Assembly: GCF_900142145.1 (NCBI RefSeq)
Contig: NZ_FQZV01000017.1
Span: forward strand, 1 to 64,000
Direction of reading: 5' to 3'
Origin: Geosporobacter subterraneus DSM 17957
Lineage (GTDB): Bacteria > Bacillota > Clostridia > Peptostreptococcales > Thermotaleaceae
Length of the DNA: 64,000 bases
In this document: positions 24,156-33,428 of the stretch, piece after piece
Numbering within the stretch: the stretch's first letter is position 1
Layout: each line of letters begins with the position of its first letter
Made by a program: the position numbers and the translations under genes
The notes under the pieces: model-generated
What the model was told of the DNA's origin: nothing
Databases searched by the model: none
Seen by the model: only the letters and a program-made list of their open reading frames with translations

Positions 24156-24678
24156 TATTACACCTCCCGTCCGCTGTCGCGTTTCGAAGTGCCTTTCGGT
24201 TGCTTGTCTCCTGTACGGCAGCCTTTTTGCCTTCTTCCAGCCGATTTAGAACGGAGGTCTTTTTTTCAGCTTTCGGAGCGGATTTTTCCAGTGCAGCAAA
24301 CTCTTTCCGCGCCACGTCAATAAATCCGTCCAGTACGGTGGGGTGGGTATTTATCGTATAATAAATGCTTCTTTCTTTGGGTATGGAAAAGCCTTTACCC
24401 CAATCCTTGTTGTAACGGGAAAAACGCCCGTCATGCTCCAGATTCTGCAAGGTGGCAGCCAATACCCAGGCTACACGCTCCGCGCCGTATTCCGCAATAA
24501 CCTTCTGTGCAGCGCTATCTAAATCATACCGGTAGAGAGCATAGTTGCTGTCTTTTATGGCTTGTTCGATTGCCTGGGCACAGGCTCCATTTATACGGTT
24601 GCTGTCCCGGTAAAGGGCAAGCTCATCCTGTTGTCTTGCATAATCTGCATCCTGTTTATAAACTGGTTGATTTTCCAT
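24112..24678 (-). CDS. DUF3849-type ICE protein with C-terminal tail motif
   Basis: About 188 residues. Residues 10-130 match DUF3849 (ALYRDSNRINGACAQAI, IKDSNYALYRYDLD, GFSIPKERSIYYTINTHP), a domain found in ICE-borne polyvalent proteins. Then follows the shared tail KKTSVLNRLEEGKKAAV, and after it a further basic stretch that overlaps the TTRAP start. A start at 24678 is preferred to 24684 because GGGAGG lies 7 bases before it; the first ATG overlaps the stop codon of the gene upstream, so the two are coupled. Function unknown; likely acts with the ArdC-like proteins. Confidence 0.8.
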   Translation of the reverse strand: MENQPVYKQDADYARQQDELALYRDSNRINGACAQAIEQAIKDSNYALYRYDLDSAAQKVIAEYGAERVAWVLAATLQNLEHDGRFSRYNKDWGKGFSIPKERSIYYTINTHPTVLDGFIDVARKEFAALEKSAPKAEKKTSVLNRLEEGKKAAVQETSNRKALRNATADGRCNNGLYRRRNQSHVCL

Positions 24679-24680
24679 TC

Positions 24681-27197
24681 TCATACCTCCCGTTCTCCGT
24701 CGCGCTTTGGCGCGGTTTTCTGTGTGTCGGTTCCCTGGGAAACTGCTTTTTTACCTTCCTGCAATTTCGCAAGGATGGAGGGCTTTTCCGTGCGTCCGGG
24801 CTGTTTTTGTTCGTTTTTGACCGCTCTTGCAAGGTCAAGGAGAGAAATCTGCTTCCCGGGCTTAGCCTGTTCCTCCAGTTCGGAGACGGTGGGAGCAGCG
24901 GGTTCCGGTTCCTTTGGCTTTTCATAGGTTGCAAGCTGCTGTAACAGGGCTGTAGCTTCGGGCACATCGGTTTCTTCCTCGATGGCATATTGCAGCATTT
25001 CTTTCATGCCGGAAAGCTCGCCGTTTTCAATATCCCGCGCTATGGAGCGGATATTTTCCTCTTTGTCTTCCACATCATCGCGGTAGCCGTAAGTGTCAAA
25101 ATTCTCGGCAAATTTATCAAGACGGGTAGCAAGCTCCATTACAGGGTCAAGTTCCGGCTGCTTCTCATTTCCCAAAAAAGCGGGCAGTTCCTTAAAGCCG
25201 AAGCTATCCACATAATGGGAAGTGCTCCCGCCGTTTCGTTGCAGGCAAACCACATCGCTGACCGATAGGCTGTGTCCCCGAAAGTCAGCGGGATGGTGCA
25301 GGTTGAATTTCTCAAAGATGCCTTCCAGCGTATCGTCAGGCGACAGGGGCGCGACATAGACCAGCTCGTAATTGGCCCGGTCTACGGTCAGGCCGTCTTT
25401 TTTCAGCTGTTCCAGCGGTGTAAAACGGTGGAAATGCAGTTCCTCGCCGCCCTTTAACTGAAAGATACCAAAGCAGTCCCTGTCACCGTACAGCAGCCCT
25501 GCTTCCCGCGATGCTTCACTGTTTCTGGAGGCGTCTTTTAACATAGCGTACTCCCGCGATGCCTGCCATTCCCCGGCCTCAATGCCGAAAATCCCGTCAT
25601 GTCCGACGATTTCGTCCCGTTCAAAAACCATGGCCTCGGTGTTGTCCGGGTACAGCATGTAAACGGTATGGTCGGCGTCATACAGCGCCAACGCCCGGTC
25701 TTTCAGCAGCGGAAGCATGGAGGGGTCGGTGTAGCCGTACAGGTCGCGCTCGGACAGCTCGATAGCGGGGTCGGGCAAGAAATCGTCTGTTTCCGGTTCG
25801 ACGGGCGCATCCTGCTCCTGATGCGGTGCTGCCTGTTCTGGTGTGCCGGCAACGGGCGGTACGGAGAAAACCGGTGCATCCTGCGTAGCAGACACACTCA
25901 TTTCGGTGGTACGAGCGGTTTCCTCGATTTGAGCCTTCACATCATCCGGCATATCCTTGTCATAGAACGTCACACTGCGGTCAGTGGCAATATGCGCCAC
26001 GGTGACGTAATCGCCGTCCTTTTCCTCCAAACGGTTCCAGACGGTCAGGCCGTTCCCCATATGACCGTAGCCCAATTCATACTGCTTTTCAGGCTTTGGT
26101 GTGTATGACGGTGCGGGGCCGGTGACGATATACTCCACGCCGCTGATTTCCTCAATATGCTGGTTGGGCTTTAATTCGGGCTCTACCGCGGGTGAAGGCT
26201 CCTGGCCTGAAACAGGAGCATCCGGCACAGGCAACGGCTCCGGCGCGGTCTCGTCCTGCTCTTTGGGTGTAAGATCAATCCCTCGCTCCTTGGCAAGCAT
26301 ACGGAAATTTTCATCAATGCTGTCAATAAGCTCCGCCGCCGTTTTGCGGATAATGTCCAGCGAAGCGTTCAATTCCTTTAATTCACGGGTTTTACTCCAT
26401 TCGGCTAGATACCCGAAGCTGTTGGCGGCGGTTTCAATGCCGTAATACTGGCACACGGCATAGGAAACGCTTTCGGCCTCTACTTCCTCGGTGCGCCGGT
26501 CTTTTGGCTTTGCTGTCTCGTCCTCCTGCTGCAAACGCTCCAAATCGTGGAGCCTGGCATGGGCGATCTCGTGGATTATTGCCGAAACGGTCTGGATTTC
26601 ACTCATTCCGGTACGGATGGCGATACTGTCTCCCATGCGGCAGATGCCGTCCGTGCCGGGTTCCAGTGGTTCAAACCGGATGGGCAGCGGAGATACGGCC
26701 CTAAGAGCGTCCAGAAAAAGCGCATAGTGCTTCACGTCGCCGGTCAAATCCTCCACCAGGCTTGGCAGAGGTTTTCCGTCTGTCTGTGATACGTCGAATA
26801 CGGGAATGACCTTAAAGCGCGCAATGCGCACCTCCACTTCCTCCGTGACGGGCAATCCGTCTGCGCCGAGTATGGGACGGCGGGTATCCGGGTCAAGCTT
26901 CTGCTGTTCTTTTGTAACGGTAAAGGGCGTGGGAGCAAGGATTTTGATGCCCGTTTCGCCGCGTTTGACATACCTGCCGAATTTGGATTGCCATGCCTGG
27001 TATCCTGCCACCAGCGTGGCGTCGGGCTTCTGCATATAAATGAGCAGGGTGTTCCGGGTGCTGTAGCGGTGGAACCGGGACATGGTTTGCAGGTAGGACA
27101 AATATTTTTCACCGATAAACAGGTCTTTAACGCCCTGTTCTAGTCGGTCGGTGATTTCCTTCACCTGATTTTTTGTGCTGTTGGCCTTATCAGCCAT
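24681..27197 (-). CDS. ArdC-like/zincin protein with YodL and DUF4316 domains
   Basis: 838 residues. The N-terminal ArdC-like domain (about 1-130; RYSTRNTLLIYMQKPDAT, VKRGETGIKIL) is followed by a zincin-type peptidase domain with HEIAHARLHD at about 207-216 and a downstream glutamate in VEAESVSYAVC. ArdC proteins bind single-stranded DNA and protect incoming DNA; ArdC of plasmid pSa is known to be carried into the recipient. Further on come an unnamed domain (about 370-430), a YodL domain (FGIFQLKGGEELHFHRF) and a DUF4316 domain (FEKFNLHHPADFRGHSLS). The tail KPSILAKLQEGKKAV lies about 35 residues from the end. The start has AAAGGAGG 8 bases upstream. Confidence 0.9.
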   Translation of the reverse strand: MADKANSTKNQVKEITDRLEQGVKDLFIGEKYLSYLQTMSRFHRYSTRNTLLIYMQKPDATLVAGYQAWQSKFGRYVKRGETGIKILAPTPFTVTKEQQKLDPDTRRPILGADGLPVTEEVEVRIARFKVIPVFDVSQTDGKPLPSLVEDLTGDVKHYALFLDALRAVSPLPIRFEPLEPGTDGICRMGDSIAIRTGMSEIQTVSAIIHEIAHARLHDLERLQQEDETAKPKDRRTEEVEAESVSYAVCQYYGIETAANSFGYLAEWSKTRELKELNASLDIIRKTAAELIDSIDENFRMLAKERGIDLTPKEQDETAPEPLPVPDAPVSGQEPSPAVEPELKPNQHIEEISGVEYIVTGPAPSYTPKPEKQYELGYGHMGNGLTVWNRLEEKDGDYVTVAHIATDRSVTFYDKDMPDDVKAQIEETARTTEMSVSATQDAPVFSVPPVAGTPEQAAPHQEQDAPVEPETDDFLPDPAIELSERDLYGYTDPSMLPLLKDRALALYDADHTVYMLYPDNTEAMVFERDEIVGHDGIFGIEAGEWQASREYAMLKDASRNSEASREAGLLYGDRDCFGIFQLKGGEELHFHRFTPLEQLKKDGLTVDRANYELVYVAPLSPDDTLEGIFEKFNLHHPADFRGHSLSVSDVVCLQRNGGSTSHYVDSFGFKELPAFLGNEKQPELDPVMELATRLDKFAENFDTYGYRDDVEDKEENIRSIARDIENGELSGMKEMLQYAIEEETDVPEATALLQQLATYEKPKEPEPAAPTVSELEEQAKPGKQISLLDLARAVKNEQKQPGRTEKPSILAKLQEGKKAVSQGTDTQKTAPKRDGEREV

Positions 27198-27232
27198 TGT
27201 GTGCCTCCTTTCTCACATGGAAAAGAACCGGA

Positions 27233-27904
27233 TTAACGCTCCGGCTTTCTGTGTTTAGGTTCTTTCGGTGTGGGATTGACCCGCGCGGCGGTTTTCTTTG
27301 CGGCATCCAGTTTCCCAAGCACGGATTGCTTTCCCTCCGCCTTTTGAAGCGCCGACAGCTTTTCCGCCGCCCACTCCGGCATACGGTCGGGCCGGATCAC
27401 GCCGGCTATGTAATACCGTTCCCAACGCATCGCTTTGCCGGTGAACAGGTTCGTGCAGAAAACAGCAGTGCCCCGTGCATCCGGATCGCAGCCGTTGCCG
27501 CCCGTGGCAAGCAGCAGTTGATGGTCGGCAGTGCGCGCTGCGGGTGTGAGTTTTCCCGGGGCAATGACGATAAGCCGGTTTTCGTAATTCCATCCCCGGC
27601 TGCCCGATATGCAATCATCGGCGGTCAAGGGAATATTGGAAACACCGCGCAGGGCACGTTCCTTTTCAATAAGCTCAACACGCTTTGCTGTCCGGTTTAA
27701 AAATTCTTTCATGACTTCCAGATAATCGGCGCTGACCGCAATATTGGAATATACATCCACACTGAACGGGTTATCCCAGGAGCAGTCACACACCATGAAC
27801 GGCTCGGCGGCAGAAGCATCCTCAGCCAGCACCACCTCGCCGCCTGAAAGGTGGATGGCATGTTTCACTTCATAATTTTCAATCATCCGTTTTTCATCAG
27901 CCAT
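27233..27904 (-). CDS. Conserved ICE protein with C-terminal tail motif, unknown
   Basis: A 223-residue protein. The body (about 1-185) has a regular alpha/beta pattern: a motif NYEVKHAIHLSGGEVVLAE, then CDCSWDNPFSVDVYSN, and later RLIVIAPGK and DHQLLLATGGNGCDPDARG. I do not recognise a named domain. The end carries the shared tail (KQSVLGKLDAAKKTA) and finishes in KPER. It lies between the ArdC-zincin gene and the prepilin peptidase gene in the same operon direction; the tail groups it with the transfer-associated proteins rather than with the pilus genes. Confidence 0.75.
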   Translation of the reverse strand: MADEKRMIENYEVKHAIHLSGGEVVLAEDASAAEPFMVCDCSWDNPFSVDVYSNIAVSADYLEVMKEFLNRTAKRVELIEKERALRGVSNIPLTADDCISGSRGWNYENRLIVIAPGKLTPAARTADHQLLLATGGNGCDPDARGTAVFCTNLFTGKAMRWERYYIAGVIRPDRMPEWAAEKLSALQKAEGKQSVLGKLDAAKKTAARVNPTPKEPKHRKPER

Positions 27905-27928
27905 ATAAAAAGCACCTCCATTTCATCC

Positions 27929-28342
27929 TCAAATCCGGCTGAAAACAAATACGACAACGGCAAAGCTGAAAGCGCCGACACATAAAAAGACGGCCAGGGG
28001 CACACTCCGTTGCTTTGTCGCTTTTGCGTAAATGCAGGCAGGAAGCAAGGCAAGCAGGAGGATGGCCGCAAGGGTATTCAGCCCGAAAGCAAAACCCATG
28101 GCTGCCGTCAGCTTGATGTCGCCGCCGCCCACGCCGCTGTATTTCATGGCAAGGAATAAAAGGCAGAGCCCTGGCAGAAGGCATCCCGCGATTCGTTCAT
28201 ACAGGACCGGGGCAGGCAGCAAAAAATCGGATGCAAGCCCGGTCAGGAGAATGGCAATCCATGTCCAGTCGGGAATGATCCGCTTTTTCAAGTCCGTAAC
28301 CGCCGCCCACAGGAGGGGGATGGCGCAAAACAGCAGCACCAT
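27929..28342 (-). CDS. Prepilin peptidase, A24 family (TadV/CpaA-like)
   Basis: A 137-residue membrane protein of the short TadV/CpaA type. The two catalytic aspartates lie in AVTDLKKRIIPD (Asp17) and GVGGGDIKL (Asp75), the GxGD motif of aspartic prepilin peptidases. About five membrane segments are seen. It would cleave the leader peptides of the small pilins encoded at 32.5-33.6 kb. The gene start overlaps the end of the CARDB protein gene by one base, so it is the last gene of the Tad operon. Confidence 0.9.
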   Translation of the reverse strand: MVLLFCAIPLLWAAVTDLKKRIIPDWTWIAILLTGLASDFLLPAPVLYERIAGCLLPGLCLLFLAMKYSGVGGGDIKLTAAMGFAFGLNTLAAILLLALLPACIYAKATKQRSVPLAVFLCVGAFSFAVVVFVFSRI

Positions 28343-31300
28343 TACCAGTCACCTCCCGTCACGTCGTCGGAATACATGCTGTCCATTACAGGAATGGCAA
28401 GCTGTCCGCCCGTAATCCACCGGGACAGGGTGCCGCCCGGCGTATGTACATCGGTGACAAGAAGTTGTACGGTGTAGTCCTTGTCGTCGGGGAACCAGAT
28501 GGGGACATACTGCTTCCGGTACTTAAAGGGAGATGCGGGATTCTCCTTGAAAACAAACAGGCCGTCTTCTTTTACTAAAGGAATGGCGGTATTATAGCGG
28601 TATTCCGGCAGATATACCTCTGCCGTCTGCGGGGCAGTAATCAGCTCCGGCCTGTCGTAGTTGGTGCTGACGGAGGCGATGACCTTGATGGAATAGCCAT
28701 AGCCGGACTTGAGATATCCTTTGCCTTTTGTGGCATAATCCAGTTCTGCGCTTACCTTTAGCTCGGCATAATACTCATGCCATACAAATTTGCCGTTTTC
28801 ATACCGCTGTTCCCACCATGTCACCCTGGGCTGTTCCTTCCTCTGCGGCGGGTCGGGCAGCGTCCGGCTTTCCTCCGGCTCGTCATAGGTGACATTTTTG
28901 ATGACGGCCTTTTGGGTGTAGGTATTATTGGCAAAAGATGTTTCATTATTTAAATTCCGGTCAGGATTGATGGTGGCAATCAGGGTGATGTACTTATCGG
29001 CCTGGACATTGGGCGTATCCCATCTGACCGAGACGACGTTCCAGGTGTTTTGCTCCATAACCATGGCATCGACACGCTTTTTAAGTGAAAGCTCCGGGAT
29101 TTCAAACAGGACGGAAACCTTTTGTCCGGGCGTAAAGTCCTTGCTTCCTTTGTTGGACACCTTGATGGTGCTGATGACTGTCTGGTTTTTCTTGTATTGG
29201 TCGGGTGTTATCCGTTGCACATCCAGGTCATAGGGACGTTCCATCACCGGAATTTCAGCATCGGACGTGTTGTTGCTTAAGGTTGTATCCGTATATTCCT
29301 GCGGTGGTGAAATAGCTGACCTGAGTTTGATGGTTGTTCCCTTCTCTCCGGCTTTTCCTTTGACAACAAAAGTCTTTGTTTCATGTGCTTCAAAGCTTGC
29401 TGTTGAGGTTACTTCCTTAACTGCCGTATTATCAACCGTAGTACTTAGGTTTGCTCCTGTCACCGCTTTGTCGGTATCATTGGTAAAGTAAACTGTAAAG
29501 CTGTATTCCTCCTGTTCGTAGATCGTTGGTGGAGAAGATATGTTAACCCATAAATCGCACAGCTTTCCTTTTGGTACATCAGGATTAACCGGTGGCTTAT
29601 CCGGGTTTACAGGAGGTTTGTCCGGATTTACCGGCGGTTTGTCGGGGTTCACCGGGGGCTTATCAGGCTCTTTGGGCGGTTTATCCGGTTTATCCGGTGG
29701 ATTATCAGGATTTGTCGGCTTGTTAGGTGTTCTCTCAATAACGGTGATCTTTGAAGTTGCGGTGTTATTGCTTGGATTCTCATCTATAAAGCCCTCCGGG
29801 ACACCGATATTTGCCCAAAGCCTGTACACTTCGCCCTTGTTCCCTGCCTTGTCTGTGATTGTAAATGATTTTGTTTCCTGGGGTTTGAAGCTGCAGGTCT
29901 TCGGAATTTGTTCCAAAGCAGAATCGTTATTCGTCCCCTGTAACATCACGTTTGTAAGCTCCTTATCGGAACTGTTCGTGAAGCTGACTGTAAAGCTGTA
30001 AGTCTCATGCTCATATACAGTCGGTGGTGCAAGAATGCTTGCAGACAGGTTACACATCTTTTTCGGCTCAGGTTTGTCATCAGGAGGGACAGGATTATCC
30101 GGATTGTCCTTCGGTCCCGGTGGATTCGTCGGCTTCGGAGCAGGCTTGTCAATCACTCTGATGTCTGCCATGGCTGTATTGTTGGAAAGGTTGGCGTCGA
30201 TAAAACCATCCGGTACGCCGATATTTGCCCACAAGTGTATCACATCGGCTTTAGTGTCGGCTGTGCGCTTTATGGTGTAGGTCTTGCTCTCATTGGGTGA
30301 AAAATCCTGTATAGCAGGGATTTCCTTGATCAAAACGCTGTCTACCGTGCCTTTGAGGGATACGTCATAGGCCGGACTTTTCCCGCTGTTCATGTAAATC
30401 ACGGTAAAGGAATAGCTATCCCCCCGGTATACCGTAGCAGGGGCGCGGATGGCAACCGACAGGTCGTTTCCGTCACAGGCCTTGAACTTGAAATAGAAGT
30501 TTGTCATCGGAATTTTGTAATTGATTTTTTGTATAATACTGGTCTGGGTTTTGCTTTCTCCATCGGTATATTCGGTGCTTTCCGGCGTGTAATTCCATTC
30601 AAGGCCGCAATAGATGAAGTTTCGGGACAAGGGAATATCATCTTTCGCAAAAGTAACGGATGTGGTTTGATAGGGATAGAGCAGTATCGGTACTCCTTTG
30701 TCCTGAGCGGTGAGCGTACCGTAAACCTCTTTCTTGCTCTCGTCGCACCAGGTCGCGTCTATATCTATTTTTACCGGGGCTTGATAGGACAGCGCTGTAT
30801 TCCGCATGGTTTCAAAGGCAACCAGTGCTTTTTTCGTCCATCCGTAATGGGTGGTCAGTGCTTCAAAATCCGTGTTTGTATCATAGATACCGTAAACTTC
30901 GCCTGTTGAGATATTGTGAATTTTCACCACGAGGCTTCCTTTTAAGGTATAGGTGCCGCCGTCCTGTCTGCCGATCCAGGCGGCAATGCGTTCCTGCTCA
31001 TAATCGGCTACGGTATTGGCGTTTACAAGGTCGATGCGCTGGGGCTCCGGGAAGGACTTTAAAAGCGTATCGCCTTCATAAATCCTGGTCACGTTCATGC
31101 CGATGGTGCGGTATCGGGTGTCGTAGGTTGCCCGAACCTGAAACACCACGTTGACCGTAACCGTCATGATAGCCCCCTGGTCGGTTTTTGCCGTAATGGT
31201 ATAGGGGCCGCATTTTTCCTTGCTTTCCACCGCCAGGGTATAATCGGGCGGTATCATCCGGCCCCCGCCGCCGTATTCCAGTTTTATTTCCGTCAGCGCT

Positions 31301-31500
31301 CCGGTGGACGCCGTGACGCTGATGGGGATTTCAGCCGGGAACTGCTCCACGGCCACCACACCGCTTTCATTGGTCAGGCTGTCTATGGGGGAAGCCACAT
31401 GGATTTGTATATCGCTGTCTGACGCGGCAAACGCCTTGGTGGAAAAGAGCAGGCAGCAGACAAACATCAGCGGCAGGACTAACAAATATTTTCGTTTCAT
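28342..31500 (-). CDS. Large secreted surface protein with four CARDB-like repeats
   Basis: 1,052 residues with a clear signal peptide (MKRKYLLVLPLMFVCC..., cleavage after AFA near residue 25). Four CARDB-like adhesion domains begin at about residues 345, 485, 650 and 780, each with the YSFTVxFTN and LSNNT patterns. Proline-rich spacers join them, including 7-residue repeats DKPPVNP encoded by 21-base units. No sortase motif or C-terminal membrane anchor is seen, so the protein is secreted or held by the pilus. Its position between the TadE-like genes and the prepilin peptidase suggests it is a pilus-associated adhesin, perhaps making contact with the recipient. The start has GGAGG 7 bases upstream and overlaps the previous stop. 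Confidence 0.85.
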   Translation of the reverse strand: MKRKYLLVLPLMFVCCLLFSTKAFAASDSDIQIHVASPIDSLTNESGVVAVEQFPAEIPISVTASTGALTEIKLEYGGGGRMIPPDYTLAVESKEKCGPYTITAKTDQGAIMTVTVNVVFQVRATYDTRYRTIGMNVTRIYEGDTLLKSFPEPQRIDLVNANTVADYEQERIAAWIGRQDGGTYTLKGSLVVKIHNISTGEVYGIYDTNTDFEALTTHYGWTKKALVAFETMRNTALSYQAPVKIDIDATWCDESKKEVYGTLTAQDKGVPILLYPYQTTSVTFAKDDIPLSRNFIYCGLEWNYTPESTEYTDGESKTQTSIIQKINYKIPMTNFYFKFKACDGNDLSVAIRAPATVYRGDSYSFTVIYMNSGKSPAYDVSLKGTVDSVLIKEIPAIQDFSPNESKTYTIKRTADTKADVIHLWANIGVPDGFIDANLSNNTAMADIRVIDKPAPKPTNPPGPKDNPDNPVPPDDKPEPKKMCNLSASILAPPTVYEHETYSFTVSFTNSSDKELTNVMLQGTNNDSALEQIPKTCSFKPQETKSFTITDKAGNKGEVYRLWANIGVPEGFIDENPSNNTATSKITVIERTPNKPTNPDNPPDKPDKPPKEPDKPPVNPDKPPVNPDKPPVNPDKPPVNPDVPKGKLCDLWVNISSPPTIYEQEEYSFTVYFTNDTDKAVTGANLSTTVDNTAVKEVTSTASFEAHETKTFVVKGKAGEKGTTIKLRSAISPPQEYTDTTLSNNTSDAEIPVMERPYDLDVQRITPDQYKKNQTVISTIKVSNKGSKDFTPGQKVSVLFEIPELSLKKRVDAMVMEQNTWNVVSVRWDTPNVQADKYITLIATINPDRNLNNETSFANNTYTQKAVIKNVTYDEPEESRTLPDPPQRKEQPRVTWWEQRYENGKFVWHEYYAELKVSAELDYATKGKGYLKSGYGYSIKVIASVSTNYDRPELITAPQTAEVYLPEYRYNTAIPLVKEDGLFVFKENPASPFKYRKQYVPIWFPDDKDYTVQLLVTDVHTPGGTLSRWITGGQLAIPVMDSMYSDDVTGGDW
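29582..29665. repeat. Four 21-bp repeats in the proline-rich linker of the surface protein
   Basis: Four units of 21 bases (29582, 29603, 29624, 29645), each encoding DKPPVNP on the minus strand, with synonymous differences. Such in-frame units can change in number by slippage, altering linker length. Confidence 0.85.
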
Positions 31501-31982
31501 TCGGAACCTCCTTCCGTAATTCGCGTGTTGACGCTGGATATGCTAAAGGGAAACCGCACTTCTCCGGTCAGGAAGCTGAAAATGCTGCGGGTTCTAAGCT
31601 CCCCGTCCAGCGTCAGCCGGGGCGGGCTTTCCGTCGCATGGATGCTTTGAATTTCAAGCCGGTAGTTCCATTCCTCACCGGCATATTTGTTCATCTCCGA
31701 ATCCAGCCCCATGCTTTCATGCAGGTACTCATACAGCTTTTCTTCTGCGGCCTCCGTATCCAGCAGGGCATAGCCGTCCCTGCGGTATTCGTCGCGCATG
31801 GCGTACTCCACGGAGCTGTTTACACCCCGCTGGAGCACATATTCCACCTGCTGGTACAGGCTTTCCATGCGGAAATATTCGATTAAAATGGCCGATAACG
31901 TAAGAATAAAAAAGACGAGAATAAGAATGAACACAAAGGCGTCACCCCTGCAGTTTTTCAGTATCCCTTTGATTTTTCCCAT
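31497..31982 (-). CDS. TadE/G-like pseudopilin
   Basis: A 161-residue protein with a short basic N-terminus, one membrane segment (about 15-35: DAFVFILILVFFILTLSAIL) and an outer domain. This matches TadE/TadF-like minor pilins. The start has AAAGGAGG 8 bases upstream. It lies between the DUF4320 gene and the surface protein gene and overlaps the latter by 4 bases, which suggests coupled translation. Likely a minor component at the pilus base or tip. Confidence 0.75.
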   Translation of the reverse strand: MGKIKGILKNCRGDAFVFILILVFFILTLSAILIEYFRMESLYQQVEYVLQRGVNSSVEYAMRDEYRRDGYALLDTEAAEEKLYEYLHESMGLDSEMNKYAGEEWNYRLEIQSIHATESPPRLTLDGELRTRSIFSFLTGEVRFPFSISSVNTRITEGGSE

Positions 31983-32007
31983 GGCATTAACCTCCTTTCC
32001 GGTGTGC

Positions 32008-32490
32008 TCACTCTGCGAGCTTCCAATATTTTTCCGACATTCCGGTAATACTGACTTTCATGGGAATCCGTATTTCTACGGGTGGTGCAAAGCTTGGCGT
32101 GAAAATGGTAAAGGGATAGCTGTAGGTCATGGTGACGGTAAAGGTATCCCGCAGCTGGATTTTCTGATCCTCACAATATGATACATTTTCAACGGTCATT
32201 TCCGGCGATAGGTCGGTCTGCTGCTTGAGCCTGTAAAACACGTCATAGGCCCGGTCGGAAACCTGCCCCTCCAGTTCTACCACACGGACAACGCGGCGGC
32301 AGACATGGTTCAGGTTTAGATATGTGGTAAAAACGCTTAAAAAGCTCATGACCGTAACCATGAGCGATAGCACTACAAGAGTTTTTATGATTAAATCGAA
32401 GTAGCTGCTGCCTTTCTTATCGGAAAGCAGCTTTTGAAAGGACAACGGGGGAGAAAATCTCCCCCGTATGCCCCGGTGCCTGCTGTTCAT
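32008..32490 (-). CDS. DUF4320 (TadE-like) protein
   Basis: A 160-residue protein with a basic N-terminus, a membrane segment at about 36-55 (LIIKTLVVLSLMVTVMSFL) after KGSSYFDL, and an outer beta-rich domain. The KGSSYFD...K lead-in is the pattern of DUF4320, a TadE-like family found with Tad genes on Firmicute ICEs. AGGAGG precedes the start. It is directly downstream of the four pilin genes. Confidence 0.78.
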   Translation of the reverse strand: MNSRHRGIRGRFSPPLSFQKLLSDKKGSSYFDLIIKTLVVLSLMVTVMSFLSVFTTYLNLNHVCRRVVRVVELEGQVSDRAYDVFYRLKQQTDLSPEMTVENVSYCEDQKIQLRDTFTVTMTYSYPFTIFTPSFAPPVEIRIPMKVSITGMSEKYWKLAE

Positions 32491-32536
32491 TGGCCTTGCA
32501 CCTCCTGTTTCTGTAAATTTGCCTTTGAAACGCTCA

Positions 32537-32746
32537 TCAGCTGAGCAGACCGGTGATTTTGGTTACGATATTGTTCCAGATTGTGGTGATAGAGCTTTGA
32601 TACAGGGTCATGAATACAGCGCCTACCACTACAACAACCAGCACCACAATGAGCCAGCCGGTCATCTGGTCGCCGCTGGGGTTCATTAGTGTGTTCCCAG
32701 CCTTCACAGCCATCATCTGGATTTTGTTTTTCATTGTCTTAAACAT
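32537..32746 (-). CDS. Small Flp-like pilin / DUF6133 protein, copy D
   Basis: A 69-residue protein: MFKTMKNKIQ leader, a GDQMTGWLIVVLVVVVVG membrane segment and a C-terminal TLYQSSITTIWNNIVTKI helix. It is one of four tandem copies (32537-33626). The start has GGAGG 8 bases upstream. The hydrophobic segment preceded by a short basic leader fits Flp-type pilins matured by the prepilin peptidase at 27929, although the exact cleavage site (perhaps near G-D-Q) is not certain. All functional copies are strongly conserved in the middle. Confidence 0.82.
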   Translation of the reverse strand: MFKTMKNKIQMMAVKAGNTLMNPSGDQMTGWLIVVLVVVVVGAVFMTLYQSSITTIWNNIVTKITGLLS

Positions 32747-32836
32747 AGTACATACCTCCGTAAATATATATTTTTGATTAAAGAAGTGGAGAGAACTGTG
32801 TGCCCCCTCCCGAACCGGCAAGTATTAAGCCGTCCG

Positions 32837-33042
32837 CTATTTCAGCAGATTGGTGATCTTGGCAACGATATTATTCCAGATTGTGGTGATAGAGCTCTGA
32901 TAAAGCGTCATGAACACCGCACCCACCACTACAACGGCACTACAATGAGCCAACCGGTCATCTGGTCACCGCTCGGATTCATCAGTGTGTTCCTGGCCTT
33001 CACAGCCACCGTCTGGATTTTGTTTTTCATAGTCTTGAACAT
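32837..33042 (-). pseudogene. Flp-like pilin, copy C, broken by a 4-base deletion
   Basis: The sequence from the ATG at 33042 matches its neighbours (MFKTMKNKIQ, NTLMNPSGDQMTGWLIVV) and keeps the upstream GGAGG. Compared with copies B and D, four bases are missing near 32936, within the codons of the valine run, so the frame shifts inside the membrane segment. The total of 206 bases is exactly 4 short of the 210-base intact copies. The downstream part still matches in the other frame, so the break is recent. It could also be a phase-variable state or sequencing error. Confidence 0.85.
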
Positions 33043-33134
33043 AGTACATACCTCCATTTAATTTGTTTTTTGATTTTGAGTAAGGAAAAGGAGGGAACTG
33101 TGTGCTCCCTCCCGAACAAGGATTAAGCCGTCTG

Positions 33135-33344
33135 CTAGTTCAGCAAGCCGGTGATTTTGGAAACAATACTGTTCCAAATCTGTGTGATGGAGCTTTGGTA
33201 GAGCGTCATAAACACCGCACCCACAACTACAACAATCAGTACAACGATGAGCCAGCCGGTCATCTGATCGCCGTTCTGGTTCATCAATGCATTCTGGGCC
33301 TTCATGGCCGCCATCTGGATTTTGTTTTTCATTGTCTTAAACAT
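33135..33344 (-). CDS. Small Flp-like pilin / DUF6133 protein, copy B
   Basis: A 69-residue protein like copy D, with MFKTMKNKIQMAAMKAQNAL, GDQMTGWLIVVLIVVVVG and a C-terminal SSITQIWNSIVSKITGLL helix. GGAGG lies 8 bases before the start. It is intact and probably the major or alternative pilin subunit. Confidence 0.82.
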   Translation of the reverse strand: MFKTMKNKIQMAAMKAQNALMNQNGDQMTGWLIVVLIVVVVGAVFMTLYQSSITQIWNSIVSKITGLLN

Positions 33345-33428
33345 AGTACATACCTCCGTAAATTTGATTTTGAATAAAAGAAAAAGGGAAGCTGCTGCTT
33401 CCCATGACATTGTGCCGTTAAGCCAGGC

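Noticed and set aside
29582-29665. Possible CRISPR-like array
   Set aside because: The units are contiguous 21-bp coding repeats with no spacers. I found no CRISPR array or cas genes in the window.
29540-30001. Plus-strand open frame rich in GGLSGFTGGLSG repeats
   Set aside because: It is the antisense of the proline-rich linker of the surface protein; the repeat look comes from the 21-bp units. No ribosome site or family match.
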